Source of the DNA: PALSA-188 sp963720075
Lineage (GTDB): Bacteria; Acidobacteriota; Terriglobia; Terriglobales; Acidobacteriaceae
Direction: 5' to 3'
DNA length: 64,000 nucleotides
NCBI GenBank assembly: GCA_963720075.1
Contig: CAVREG010000006.1
Location: 320,853 to 384,852 of the forward strand
Part shown: positions 1 to 9,523 of the stretch, one piece after another
Layout: each line of letters starts with the position of its first letter
Position numbering within the stretch: position 1 is the stretch's first letter
Notes under the pieces: generated by a model
Told to the model about the DNA's origin: nothing
Database searches by the model: none
What the model saw: the letters and a program-made list of their open reading frames with translations, nothing else
Made by a program: the position numbers and the translations under genes

Positions 1-1517
1 AAGGCTGTGTTCAGCAACATGAGCGGAAAGTACATCATCAGACTGGCGACCACTACGGCGATCAACTCGGCAATCTGAATCTTGCTGGGCGTACCTCCCA
101 GGATGTAGCCAACCTTGAAATCCTGTAACAGCTCGCCCGCGACGGAAGCCGAAACGCAAACCACCGCAGCCACCCCCAACACAGCCGCGACCCCGGAGAT
201 TCCGGACACCCCAAGTGAAACCATAAGAAGGGCGGCGATCAACAAAGTGGAAAGCGTCAATCCAGAAACCGGATTATTGGAAGACCCGATCATCCCCACC
301 AAACTGCCCGATACCGTGGCGAAGAAGAAGCCCACCACCAACATAACGACTGCGGCAAGCACCGCTGGCCAAACCAATCCTGAGATTCGTATATAGAGCA
401 GACACATAAGCAGAAACGTCACGGCAATCAGGCTAAAAACAATCTTCGAACTCATGTAGCGCTCGGTGCGAATGAGTTTCGCTCTGTCGTCAGCGGTCTG
501 GCGGAGGTCGCTGAATGCTTTGCCGAGGCCGGCGGTGAGGCTCTTCCGCATTCCCCACAAAGTGTAGGCTGCGCCTACCAGCATTCCACCGACTGCGATG
601 GGACGAATGATGAATGTCCAAACCGAAGTTGCCATGCCGGACCAGTTTTCGGGAGTATCCGCGGGCAGGTAGTGTCGGAGCTGCGGTCCGAGGAAGTACA
701 TCATGAGCGGAACCATCAATCCCCAAGCGAGCACTCCACCTGAAAATTGAAGGGCTGCCAGCCGAATCCCGATAATGTAGCCGACGCCCAGGTAGGCGGG
801 ACTGATACTCGGCGCCGAAAACATAGCCGTACCACCGGTCGCGACAACTTGCGCACTTCCAGCCTGACCAAGCCGCACCTGACTGCGGCCCAGCTGTCCT
901 ATCGCGAAATGGAAATCCTGATCGGCGGCGAATAATCCGAAGCGGCCGAGCAGGTAGACCAGACCGCCAACGCCAATGTTCCAGAAAAGATATTTCGCGG
1001 CCTCCGCGCCCCGCTGGCCAGCTTTGTGGATTTCTGAGGCTGCCACCGACTCAGGGAACGGCAACTCTGGGTCTTCAACCATGCCACGCCGGACCAGAGA
1101 AATGAAGAGCACGCCGAGAACGCTGCCCACCATGATGAGCGCGGTAGATTTCCAGTAAGCATCGGCGGGACGGAAAGAAGGCCATGCCTTCGCGATCAGA
1201 AATGCGGGAATAGTGAAGATTGCCCCAGCGGCGATGCCCTCGCCGATCGAGCCGGAGGTCCGCGCAATATTCTCCTCTAGCAGCGATCCCTTCCAGGCCC
1301 GCATTGCAGCCATCGCAATAACGGCGGCAGGATAGGTTGCGGCAATCGTGATCCCGGCTCTTAGGCCCAAATAAGCGTTGGCCGCGCCCAAGACTATCGT
1401 CATCGCCAACCCCAGTAGCACTGCCCGAAGCGTTAACTCCCGCATCTCAGTGTTTTCTGGAACGTAAGGCTGGTGCTTCTTTGGGCCGAGATTTGGATCA
1501 ATAGGAGTTTGGCTCAT
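1..1517 (-). CDS. OPT-family oligopeptide/metal transporter, 5' part
   Basis: The minus-strand frame opens at ATG 1515-1517 (MSQTPIDPNLGPKKHQPYVP) and stays open to the window edge, so about 505 N-terminal residues are seen and the C-terminus lies outside. The soluble start is followed by many hydrophobic segments. The stretch near 300 reads GSSNNPVSGLTLS, the NPxSG-type signature of the OPT family. Members usually have 600-700 residues and import oligopeptides or metal-chelate complexes across the inner membrane; the substrate cannot be read from sequence. It stands apart from the following genes, which run on the other strand. Family assignment is firm, substrate unknown. Confidence 0.88.
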   Translation of the reverse strand, partial: MSQTPIDPNLGPKKHQPYVPENTEMRELTLRAVLLGLAMTIVLGAANAYLGLRAGITIAATYPAAVIAMAAMRAWKGSLLEENIARTSGSIGEGIAAGAIFTIPAFLIAKAWPSFRPADAYWKSTALIMVGSVLGVLFISLVRRGMVEDPELPFPESVAASEIHKAGQRGAEAAKYLFWNIGVGGLVYLLGRFGLFAADQDFHFAIGQLGRSQVRLGQAGSAQVVATGGTAMFSAPSISPAYLGVGYIIGIRLAALQFSGGVLAWGLMVPLMMYFLGPQLRHYLPADTPENWSGMATSVWTFIIRPIAVGGMLVGAAYTLWGMRKSLTAGLGKAFSDLRQTADDRAKLIRTERYMSSKIVFSLIAVTFLLMCLLYIRISGLVWPAVLAAVVMLVVGFFFATVSGSLVGMIGSSNNPVSGLTLSTLLIAALLMVSLGVSGISGVAAVLGVAAVVCVSASVAGELLQDFKVGYILGGTPSKIQIAELIAVVVASLMMYFPLMLLNTA

Positions 1518-1688
1518 TAAATAACGTCCTCACGAAGCGTTGCGCGGCAGTTTATGCAAAGGGCGCACGTTAGCACGCCCGCGCCCCGATTTACAAGTAC
1601 ATCGGCTACGCACACGCACTCTATCTCACTACGCATGATATTTCCGCTTCGCGGGCTGCGAAAGTAACGGGCATCAAGAATCCTCTTA

Positions 1689-1716
1689 TTGACTCCGGAA
1701 TCCTTTTCGTTTTAAT
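1689..1716 (+). promoter_or_regulatory. Sigma-70-type promoter of the structured RNA
   Basis: TTGACT at 1689-1694 and TTTAAT at 1711-1716 are separated by 16 bases. Initiation would fall near 1722-1726, immediately before the 5' side of the long closing helix of the RNA described next. The match between the promoter and the RNA edge is the main support. Confidence 0.5.
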
Positions 1717-1722
1717 CTGCAA

Positions 1723-2000
1723 TTACACCGGAAAGGAGGTGGTCGGATGACAAGTTCTGATTGTAGCGGTAGATCCAAAAGACCAGGTGAGGTGGCTGAG
1801 ACTTAGAGCGGTCGCTCTGAGTGCTTCGCAACTGTCCGTGAGTAAGGATTGATTTCCGCCCGGCGTGAGGTCGCGCTGGGTTTCAGGAAAACAACCCGGA
1901 AGTTCCGCCGAAGGTAGCCACGATGAGTGACCACCTCTTGGTCAATCCCAAGCAGTCCACCGGAATGGCCCGTGTGTAAAACACGGGCCGTTCTGTTTGT
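1723..2000 (+). ncRNA. Candidate structured RNA of about 270 nt
   Basis: This gap has no credible protein but clear RNA architecture. GAGGTGGTC at 1736-1744 pairs perfectly with GACCACCTC at 1929-1937, extended by G-U and A-U pairs to about 11 bp, closing a domain of roughly 200 nt. Inside are local hairpins: AGAGC/GCTCT around 1805-1818 with a 4-nt loop, and GGGTTT/AAC-CC type pairing around 1878-1901. A 9-bp GC-rich terminator hairpin ends it, and a promoter sits at its 5' edge. Reading frames across it are interrupted by stops. A family name was not recognised; it could be a stand-alone small RNA, or the leader of the DUF2007 gene starting 50 bases after the terminator. Confidence 0.6.
1967..2000 (+). 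terminator. Intrinsic terminator of the structured RNA
   Basis: GGCCCGTGT (1967-1975), loop GTAAA, ACACGGGCC (1981-1989) form a perfect 9-bp stem, followed by a T-rich tract GTTCTGTTTGTT. It separates the RNA from the gene at 2051. Confidence 0.75.
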
Positions 2001-2050
2001 TGAGCTCTTTAATTTGACAAGCAAATCCTTTCCCGTATTATTCGTGCGGC

Positions 2051-2665
2051 ATGGCAAGCGTTAATCCTGAGCAGGAGTTCCAACGTCTAGCGAAACTGTA
2101 TTCGAGCCGGACGAATGACGAATTACTTCAAATTGCCGAGGACCGTTCTGCACTGACGGATATTGCCCAGCGTGCGTTAGACGATGAAATGGGCCGTCGC
2201 GGATTAGAGTCAGCCGGTGGGCAGAGCGATGAAGTCGAGTTCCGTCACATGCTAACGATTGCTAAATTTAGAGACTTGCCGGAAGCTCTTCTGGCGCAAG
2301 GCAATCTAAATTCCGCAGGAATTGAAGGCGTTTTGCTGGACGACAATTTAGTGCGCCTGGACTGGTTATGGTCCAATGCGGTCGGAGGAATCAAACTTCA
2401 AGTCAGGGCTGAAGATGCTGGCGAAGCAACGGAAATGCTCAATCAACCAATTCCCGAGGGGTTTGAGATTGAAGGCGTGGGCGACTATCGCCAGCCGGAA
2501 TGCCCCAAGTGCAAATCATTGGACGTCACTTTTCAGGAAATTTACAAGCCGGTCGCCTACGCCAGTTTGTGGGTAGGTGTTCCACTACCATTCCAGCGCA
2601 AGGGGTGGAAATGCCGCACATGCGGCAATGAGTGGGAGAGCAATGACCCCGGAGAATCCGAATAA
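2051..2665 (+). CDS. DUF2007-like protein with C-terminal zinc ribbon
   Basis: A 204-residue soluble protein. Residues 1-60 are acidic and helical. Residues about 70-135 (from MLTIAKFRDLPEALLAQ) have the DUF2007 pattern, a ferredoxin-like fold seen in presumed signal-transducing proteins that compares a residue stretch to 'which of two values to use' in paralogous chains. The tail holds two CxxC knuckles, CPKC near residue 150 and CRTC near 190, typical of a zinc ribbon. No partner gene is adjacent. It follows the terminator of the structured RNA by about 60 bases. Fold assignment is moderately firm; the biochemical role is unknown. Confidence 0.7.
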   Translation: MASVNPEQEFQRLAKLYSSRTNDELLQIAEDRSALTDIAQRALDDEMGRRGLESAGGQSDEVEFRHMLTIAKFRDLPEALLAQGNLNSAGIEGVLLDDNLVRLDWLWSNAVGGIKLQVRAEDAGEATEMLNQPIPEGFEIEGVGDYRQPECPKCKSLDVTFQEIYKPVAYASLWVGVPLPFQRKGWKCRTCGNEWESNDPGESE

Positions 2666-2835
2666 TCCCACTGCAAATTCGTGACGTCCCACACAGTCGG
2701 TATGTGACGGGATCTCTTATAGTGCGAGAGTTTTCGGAGTTGGCGCTGACCCGAAGAGTGCCAATTTGTGTCACTGGGGTAATCTGAAACGGTTTATCAC
2801 CTATTGCGTCTAATGGCCGGGTGTAGTTAACTTAA

Positions 2836-3219
2836 ATGGTGAGAGTTTGCAGCAAAATCGGTGCTTTCGGTCTTGCAGTGTTGTTCGCCGCATTGCCGGT
2901 GATGGCATGTGCCGTGCCGTCCGCTGAGATGACGCCAGCGGAGCGGGCCTGCTGCAAGAAAATGGCGGCGCAATGTGGCGGGGCGAATATGGCGAAGTCA
3001 CATACTTGTTGCAAGGCAACTGCGACGCCGGCTGATTTTCAGGCTGTAAAGACAGCCTCTTTCCATGCTGATCATCTCGGGTTGGCTCTACTTCATGCAT
3101 TTCCTCTGACTGCGCAAGGCGATATGAGCCGCTTGTTTGGGCGAGATTCATATCGGATTTCAAGCACGGATAGTCCGCCTCCGCTAGCTGCTACATCCAC
3201 CGTAATCCTCAGAATCTGA
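2836..3219 (+). CDS. Small Cys-rich secreted protein preceding the metal efflux operon
   Basis: A 127-residue protein. Residues 1-25 form a signal peptide ending around VMACA. The mature part has two close cysteine pairs, ACCKK and HTCCKA, with further methionines and histidines, followed by a low-complexity tail. The gene lies 70 bases before the TolC-like gene on the same strand and is probably the first gene of the efflux operon. A metal-binding or metal-sensing periplasmic role fits the Cys/Met/His content and position, but this is inference; no named family is recognised. Confidence 0.6.
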   Translation: MVRVCSKIGAFGLAVLFAALPVMACAVPSAEMTPAERACCKKMAAQCGGANMAKSHTCCKATATPADFQAVKTASFHADHLGLALLHAFPLTAQGDMSRLFGRDSYRISSTDSPPPLAATSTVILRI

Positions 3220-3289
3220 TCTTCCTTCCTCCTTTGCGTTGATGCCCTCGTGCGTCTGCGCCCAATTGTGTTTCCAATCTGGAGGGAAG

Positions 3290-4642
3290 ATGAAATCTAT
3301 TTGTGTGAACTGGCTCGTGTCCGAAGCAAGTCGGATTTTTCTGATAACCGCACTCGTGTCCGGAGTGGCTTTTTTGCCGGCGAGGCTCGCTGCGCAATCG
3401 GCGACTGACGTTCCACAAACGCCCACTTCGATGAATCATCAGGAAAAGGACGCCGCCGTTGCGCCCACTTCCCTTCAGAAGCTAGTGGAAGAACTGGAGC
3501 ACCGCAATCCCGAAATTGCGGCTTCTGTTCATGCGTGGAGGGCTGCGACAAACGTCCCGAAGCAAATGTCGGCGTTGCCCGAAACCGAAGTGACGGTACA
3601 GCAATTCAGCGTGGGAAGTCCAAGACCATTTGCGGGATATTCCAATAGCAATTTTGCGTACATCGGTATTGGCGCCTCGCAAGAGCTGCCATATCCCGGT
3701 AAACGCCGCTTGCGATCGGAGGTTGCCCAGTACGAGGCGGACTCGGTGCGAGCGCAATCTGACGGCGTGCTTCGCCAGGCAATCGAGACATTGAAGCTCG
3801 AGTATTTCCAGCTCGCCTACCTTCAGCAGGCTCTCCCTGTACTGGAGCGCAATGACCAACTACTCAGCCAGATGGAGCAATCAGTCGAATCACGGTACCG
3901 GGTTGGACAGGGCAGCCAGCAAGAAGTCCTCAAAGCGCAACTTCAGCGCACGAAGATATTGCAGGAAATTGCCATGCACCATCAGGACGAAGAGCAGCTT
4001 CAGGCGCAACTGAAACAAGTTCTGAATCGAGACCAAAGCACGCCGGATATTGTCGCCGTGCCATTGTCGCCAACTGTGTTGAAGTACAGCGACGCCGATC
4101 TGTTAAAGCGTGTGCGCGACCAGAATCCCAACGTGCAATCACGCTCCGAAATGGTTCATCGTGAGGAATCACAGGTTGAACTTTCACACAAGGAGTTCAG
4201 GCCAGACTTCAACCTTTCCTACATGTATCAGCACAACGCCGACCAGTTTCGTGACTATTACATGGCCACCTTTGGCATTCGGCTGCCAAACCGGGGGCGC
4301 CAGTCTGCGGCTCTCGCCGAGGCCATCGAGAATAAAGAACGCGCGAAGCTGGAACTTCAGGGAGAAGTTCAGCGGGTGCAGTCGGAGGTCGAGCAGCAAT
4401 ACGTTCTGGTGCGTCGCTCAGAAGACCAACTCAAAATCTATACCGAAGGCCTGATTCCTCAATCGGAGGCCGCGTTTCAAGCAGGAATGGCGGCCTACCA
4501 ATCAAACCGTCAGGACTTCGAAACCCTGCTCTCATCCTTTCAGGATGTTTTGAATTCGAATCTGGAATATCAGCGCGAGTTGGCCGAGCACGAGTCCGCG
4601 CTGGCGCGGCTGGAACGGCTCACGGGGGTGAGTTTGCCATGA
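3290..4642 (+). CDS. TolC-like outer-membrane channel of a heavy-metal efflux system
   Basis: A 450-residue outer-membrane efflux protein (CusC/CzcC group). The start at 3290 is preferred over an earlier in-frame ATG because it follows GGAGGG by 3 bases and begins a signal peptide (MKSICVNWLV...ARLAAQS). The mature protein has the two repeated helical OEP domains with long Gln/Glu-rich coiled coils (about residues 75-250 and 270-450). It exports ions delivered by the adaptor and pump encoded next. Its ATGA stop/start overlap with the adaptor gene shows translational coupling. Confidence 0.9.
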   Translation: MKSICVNWLVSEASRIFLITALVSGVAFLPARLAAQSATDVPQTPTSMNHQEKDAAVAPTSLQKLVEELEHRNPEIAASVHAWRAATNVPKQMSALPETEVTVQQFSVGSPRPFAGYSNSNFAYIGIGASQELPYPGKRRLRSEVAQYEADSVRAQSDGVLRQAIETLKLEYFQLAYLQQALPVLERNDQLLSQMEQSVESRYRVGQGSQQEVLKAQLQRTKILQEIAMHHQDEEQLQAQLKQVLNRDQSTPDIVAVPLSPTVLKYSDADLLKRVRDQNPNVQSRSEMVHREESQVELSHKEFRPDFNLSYMYQHNADQFRDYYMATFGIRLPNRGRQSAALAEAIENKERAKLELQGEVQRVQSEVEQQYVLVRRSEDQLKIYTEGLIPQSEAAFQAGMAAYQSNRQDFETLLSSFQDVLNSNLEYQRELAEHESALARLERLTGVSLP

Positions 4643-6288
4643 AAGACCAAATTGATTGCTCTCACGAACACGACGAAATGATGCGGGAAGCAGCGGCGGG
4701 CAAAAAGTATCGCCGGGCTTTCTTAATCACGCTGATTACCGCAGTGCTGCTTGCAATTGGCATGCCTGGATTGTTGTGGCGATTGCATACTTCGAACCAC
4801 GAGCCGGCGGCGCCCGGAACGGAATCCACCGAGACGGTGGCTGGTCAAGCTGCACATCCCATGCAAAACATGTCAGGCGAGCAATCCGAACCCCCGCAGC
4901 CTGAGACGCCGCTCGGGCCCATGCAACTCACCCCGCAACGGATGCAGAGCATCGGCGTGCAGATCGGCAAAGTTAAATTCCAATCCGTGAACGACGAACT
5001 GCGTTTCGATGGAAATGTTCAGGCGGATGAGCGGCGTCTTGCTTACGTGCAAACGCGCTTTGCCGGCTGGATCAAGAATCTCTACGCCGACGCCACTGGT
5101 GACTTCGTTCACAAAGGACAGCCTCTCTTCACAGTCTATAGCCCCGACCTGGTCACCACCGAACAGGAATATCTGATCGCAAAAAAGAATCAGGCCGACT
5201 TGCAGCAGAGCACGGTTACAGGTGTTGCGTCAGGAGCGGCCTCGTTGCTGAGTTCAACTAAAGACCGGCTGATGCAGTGGGAAATCCCTCCCGGCGAGAT
5301 TGCGAAGTTGGATGCGAGCGGAAGAGTGATCACCGACTTGACCATCAACTCTCCGGTATCGGGCTACATTACAGAAAAGAATGCATTGCCAAACATGTAT
5401 GTGCAGCCCGATACGCACCTGTACACCGTTTCAGATCTTTCGGAGGTTTGGGTGCTCGTGCAGGTTTTCCAAGACGACGCGGGCAAAATCAAGCCAGGCG
5501 ACCGCGCAGAAGTTACGGTGGATGCGTACCCCGGGAAAATATTTGCCGGACGCGTGGACTACCTGCTGCCGCAAATTGACGCGACCACGCGCACTCTGCC
5601 CGTACGGTTGGTGATTCCGAATCCAGGCATGAAGCTGAGGCCGGGAATGTTTGTGAATGTGAGCCTCAAACTTCCGCTGGGCAGGCAGTTGGTGGTTCCA
5701 GCGTCCGCGGTTTTCCATTCTGGAAGCAAGAATTTGATCTTCGCGTATCGCGGCGAAGGAAACATTGAACCGCACGAGGTCGAACTCGGCCCAGCTGTGA
5801 ACGATCAACAAATTATTACTAAGGGCGTCAAAGCCGGAGAACAGATTGTTGTCTCCGCGAATTTCCTGATTGACTCCGAAGCTCAGTTGCAGGCAGCAGC
5901 GGGCGCATTCGTGCCGCCGCCTCCGGGAGCCGGTGCGGCCGCCGCGATGAATGCGCCAGCGCAAACGCAGGCCACGACTGAACTGACGACCGACCCTACC
6001 CCTCCGCACAAAGGAAGAAACACCGTGCGGGTCAAGCTCGCTTCAAACGACGGCAAGCCCATTGCCGGGGCGCAAGTGACCGTTACCTTTTTTATGGCTG
6101 CGATGCCAGCCATGGGAATGGCCGCGATGAAAACCCTGGTCACAACCAGCGACAAAGGCAGCGGCATGTACGAAGGAAGCGGCGATCTGGGATCGGGAGG
6201 AACTTGGCAAGTGACCATCACCGCCATCCAGAACGGCCAGGTGATTTTGAGCAAGCAGTCAACCCTCAATGCGACGGGAGGCATGTAG
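4639..6288 (+). CDS. cusB: CusB-like periplasmic adaptor with C-terminal FixH/YtkA-like domain
   Basis: A 549-residue membrane-fusion protein. An N-terminal His/Asp/Glu-rich stretch precedes one membrane anchor (about residues 25-50). A Met/His-containing linker, barrel-sandwich hybrid and beta-barrel domains follow (about residues 95-420), as in Cu/Ag efflux adaptors. The last 100 residues (from about 450) form an extra immunoglobulin-like domain of FixH/YtkA type with repeated Met (MAAMPAMGMAAM), separated by a Pro/Ala linker. The extra domain is not in E. coli CusB and may be a metal-carrier module. The gene overlaps the TolC-like gene by 4 bases and is followed 1 base later by the pump. 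Confidence 0.88.
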   Translation: MKDQIDCSHEHDEMMREAAAGKKYRRAFLITLITAVLLAIGMPGLLWRLHTSNHEPAAPGTESTETVAGQAAHPMQNMSGEQSEPPQPETPLGPMQLTPQRMQSIGVQIGKVKFQSVNDELRFDGNVQADERRLAYVQTRFAGWIKNLYADATGDFVHKGQPLFTVYSPDLVTTEQEYLIAKKNQADLQQSTVTGVASGAASLLSSTKDRLMQWEIPPGEIAKLDASGRVITDLTINSPVSGYITEKNALPNMYVQPDTHLYTVSDLSEVWVLVQVFQDDAGKIKPGDRAEVTVDAYPGKIFAGRVDYLLPQIDATTRTLPVRLVIPNPGMKLRPGMFVNVSLKLPLGRQLVVPASAVFHSGSKNLIFAYRGEGNIEPHEVELGPAVNDQQIITKGVKAGEQIVVSANFLIDSEAQLQAAAGAFVPPPPGAGAAAAMNAPAQTQATTELTTDPTPPHKGRNTVRVKLASNDGKPIAGAQVTVTFFMAAMPAMGMAAMKTLVTTSDKGSGMYEGSGDLGSGGTWQVTITAIQNGQVILSKQSTLNATGGM

Positions 6289-6289
6289 C

Positions 6290-9200
6290 GTGATCAACCG
6301 AATCATTGAATGGTGCGCTCACAATCGGTTCCTCGTCTTCACCGGCGTCTTACTGTTGGTATTGGCGGGAATTTGGGCGATGGGCCACATCCCGCTGGAT
6401 GCATTGCCGGATATTTCTGATGTTCAAGTAATCATCCACACCAGTTGGGAGGGCGAGCCGCCAAACATCATTGAGGACCAGGTCACGTATCCAATCGTGA
6501 CTGCGTTGCTGGCTGCGCCGCACGTTAAGGCCGTGCGCGCGCAAACGATGTTCAATGATTCGTACGTTTTCGTTGTATTCGAAGATGGCACGGACATGTA
6601 TTGGGCGCGGTCGCGCGTCGTCGAATATTTGCAGACCATTGCCGGGCGGCTTCCCGAAGGAGTTCACCCGGCAATTGGTCCCGACGCCACTGGCGCTGGA
6701 TGGGTTTACGAATATGCGCTGGTTGATCACAGCGGCAAGTACAGCCTCGCCGACTTGCGGACACTTCAGGACTGGCATCTTCGCTATCAACTAGAAACCG
6801 TTCCGGGCGTGGCGGAAGTGGCTACCATCGGCGGTTTTGTGCGGCAATATCAAGTCCAGCTTGATCCGAACAAACTTCTCGCGTACGGGATTCCGCTTTC
6901 GACAGTTATAGATCGAGTCAAATCCAGCACTAACGAAGTTGGCGGGCGTGTGCTGGAGTTGAGTGGGACGCAGTACATGATTCGGGGACTCGGTTATCTG
7001 CACTCGCTTTCGGATTTGGAAGACGTACCCGTAATGGCGAAGAACGGCACACCTGTATTGATCAAAGACCTTGGCAGAGTTTCGTTCGGCCCAGATATTC
7101 GGGAAGGTGTCGCGGACTGGCAAGGCGAAGGCGAAACTGTTGGCGGCATTGTTGTAATGCGCTATGGGTTGAACGCCTTGAACGTGATTGAGGGAGTGAA
7201 AAGGAAGCTCGCCGAAATCAAGCCTTCGTTGCCACCGGGCTTAGAGATCGTCGCAGGATACGACCGCGCTGGGCTGATTCAAGATTCCATCAAGACGCTG
7301 CAACGCGATCTTTTGGAAGAGGCTGCGATTGTCAGCCTCGTGATCATCGTTTTCCTGTTTCACTTCCGTTCGGCTCTAATCCCAATCATCACGCTTCCCA
7401 TCGCCGTCATCGCTTCGTTCCTGCCGATGTATTACCTCGGAGTCAGCTCTAACATTATGTCGCTCGGCGGCCTCGCACTGGCAATTGGAGTCTTGGTGGA
7501 CGCCGCGATTGTGATGGTTGAGAACGGATATCGCCATCTGTCGGAGCGGCCGGTGCACACCTCCGCACCTTCAGGAGAAAACAGGTCCACCATCGCCGAG
7601 CCCGAACGCCGGAAGATTCTAATTGACGGCGCGAAGCAGGTAGGCCCGGCACTATTTTTCTCGCTAATCATTATTGTGGTCTCGTTCCTCCCCGTCTTTC
7701 TTTTAGAAGCACAGGAAGGACGTATGTTCCGCCCGCTCGCCTGGACAAAAACTCTGGCGGTTGGCTTCTCGTCTCTGCTAGCGATCACTCTGGTACCCGT
7801 GCTGATGGTTATCTTCATTAAAGGAAAGCTTCGTCCAGAATCGCAAAATCCTATCTCACGATTGACACAGGCAATATATCTTCCAGTCCTGCGCCTCTGC
7901 CTGAAATTCCGGAAAACAACGTTGTTGTTGAACTTGCTTTTTCTGGCCTTGACGTTCCCGCTGGTGTTGCGGCTGGGAAGCCAATTCATGCCGCCGCTCT
8001 ATGAAGGATCTTCGTTGTACATGCCAACGGCCCTGCCCGGCATTTCCATCACGCAGGCTTCAACGCTGCTTCAGGAGCAGGACCGCATACTGCGATCTTT
8101 CCCGGAAGTCAAAACCGTATTCGGCGTGGTCGGACGTTCCGACAGCGCGACCGACAACGCTCCCTTGGATATGTACGACACCACGGTCATGCTCAAGGAT
8201 CGCGCACAATGGCCGGTAGGCATGACGTATGAGAAGCTGATTCGCGAGATGGACGACAAGTTGCAATTTCCCGGACTGACGAATACATGGACCATGCCGG
8301 TAGAGAACCGTCTCGACATGGCACTCACAGGAATCAAGACGCCCGTCGGAATGAAAATTCAGGGACCGAGCCTTGAGGGCATTCAGCAACTGGGCGCGCA
8401 GATTCAGCAGATTCTTTCTCAGACGTCACAGGTTCGATCCGTCTTTGGCGAGCACGTTTCGCAAGGCTTCTACATCAACGTAGATGTGAACCGCCTTGAA
8501 GCTGCAAAGTACGGATTGACAATTGCCGATGTACAGCAAGCGGTCTCATCTGGCATCGGAGGCATGAATGTCGGAGAAAATATCGAAGGCCGCGAACGTT
8601 ATCCCATGAACGTTCGCTACGAGCGCGACTTCCGCGACAATCTCGCTGACTTCGGTCGCGTGCTTCTGGCGACGCCATCGGGCGCGCAGATTCCCATCAG
8701 TCAGGTCGCAAAGATTTCGTTCTCGAACGGACCAGCAATGATTCGCGACGAGGACGGGCAGCTCACAGGCTATGTTTACCTCGATCTCAACACGAAAGAC
8801 TACGGCGGATTCGTGCACCAGGCATCCAGCCTGCTGCGCCAGAAACTCAAGCTGCCAGCGGGATACAACTACACATGGTCCGGTGAATATGAGTTCGAGG
8901 TTCGAGCGAAACAACGGCTCAAGTTAATACTGCCGATTGTTTTCTTCGTAATTTTTATGCTCCTTTACATGGTTTTTCATTCCGTGACTGAATCCATAGT
9001 GCTCATCCTCCCGACCTTCTACGCAATGACCGGGGGTCTGATCTTGCAGTGGCTCCTCGGCTACAACTTCAGCGTAGCGGTGTGGGTGGGATACATCGCG
9101 CTATTTGGTATCGCCGTTGAAACGGGCGTGGTCATGGTGGTTTATCTTCACGAAGCTCTCGACCGGAAGCTGGCGTCAGGAGTTCCACTCACTAACGCGG

Positions 9201-9454
9201 ATGTCGAGGCCGCCATAATCGAAGGAGCGGTTCAGCGCCTGCGGCCAAAATTGATGACGGTCACGGCCGTACTCGCCAGCCTGATTCCGATTTTATCCGA
9301 GAGCGGAATCGGTTCCGACGTGATGAAGCCAATCGCGGCTCCTATTGTTGGCGGAATGATCACTTCAACAATCCACGTGCTGATTCTCGTGCCGGTTTTC
9401 TTCGTATTAATGAAAGAGCGGGCTCTGCGACGCGGCACTCTTGAAAAAGAGTAA
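6290..9454 (+). CDS. cusA: CusA-like heavy-metal RND efflux pump
   Basis: A 1054-residue inner-membrane proton-driven pump of the HME-RND family. The GTG at 6290 is chosen because it starts the conserved N-terminal membrane helix (INRIIEWCAHNRFLVF) and follows GGGAGG; an upstream ATG in frame would lie within the adaptor gene. The TM4 motif AIGVLVDAAIVMVEN carries the proton-relay Asp. Near the C-terminus, ALFGIAVETGVVM is the form found in Cu/Ag pumps, not the LNGVVM form of Co/Zn/Cd pumps. That, and the Met-rich adaptor, point to Cu(I)/Ag(I). It is the third gene of the tripartite operon. Confidence 0.93.
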   Translation: MINRIIEWCAHNRFLVFTGVLLLVLAGIWAMGHIPLDALPDISDVQVIIHTSWEGEPPNIIEDQVTYPIVTALLAAPHVKAVRAQTMFNDSYVFVVFEDGTDMYWARSRVVEYLQTIAGRLPEGVHPAIGPDATGAGWVYEYALVDHSGKYSLADLRTLQDWHLRYQLETVPGVAEVATIGGFVRQYQVQLDPNKLLAYGIPLSTVIDRVKSSTNEVGGRVLELSGTQYMIRGLGYLHSLSDLEDVPVMAKNGTPVLIKDLGRVSFGPDIREGVADWQGEGETVGGIVVMRYGLNALNVIEGVKRKLAEIKPSLPPGLEIVAGYDRAGLIQDSIKTLQRDLLEEAAIVSLVIIVFLFHFRSALIPIITLPIAVIASFLPMYYLGVSSNIMSLGGLALAIGVLVDAAIVMVENGYRHLSERPVHTSAPSGENRSTIAEPERRKILIDGAKQVGPALFFSLIIIVVSFLPVFLLEAQEGRMFRPLAWTKTLAVGFSSLLAITLVPVLMVIFIKGKLRPESQNPISRLTQAIYLPVLRLCLKFRKTTLLLNLLFLALTFPLVLRLGSQFMPPLYEGSSLYMPTALPGISITQASTLLQEQDRILRSFPEVKTVFGVVGRSDSATDNAPLDMYDTTVMLKDRAQWPVGMTYEKLIREMDDKLQFPGLTNTWTMPVENRLDMALTGIKTPVGMKIQGPSLEGIQQLGAQIQQILSQTSQVRSVFGEHVSQGFYINVDVNRLEAAKYGLTIADVQQAVSSGIGGMNVGENIEGRERYPMNVRYERDFRDNLADFGRVLLATPSGAQIPISQVAKISFSNGPAMIRDEDGQLTGYVYLDLNTKDYGGFVHQASSLLRQKLKLPAGYNYTWSGEYEFEVRAKQRLKLILPIVFFVIFMLLYMVFHSVTESIVLILPTFYAMTGGLILQWLLGYNFSVAVWVGYIALFGIAVETGVVMVVYLHEALDRKLASGVPLTNADVEAAIIEGAVQRLRPKLMTVTAVLASLIPILSESGIGSDVMKPIAAPIVGGMITSTIHVLILVPVFFVLMKERALRRGTLEKE

Positions 9455-9523
9455 TCCACCGAAGGATAAACGGAAGGTGAGGTAAACTTCCCGTGTTGCA
9501 ATCGCCGACTGATGGAGTTCGCC

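Noticed and set aside
1803..2057. 84-residue minus-strand ORF in the first long gap
   Set aside because: It covers the structured RNA and its terminator, has no ribosome site and reads as low-quality basic protein.
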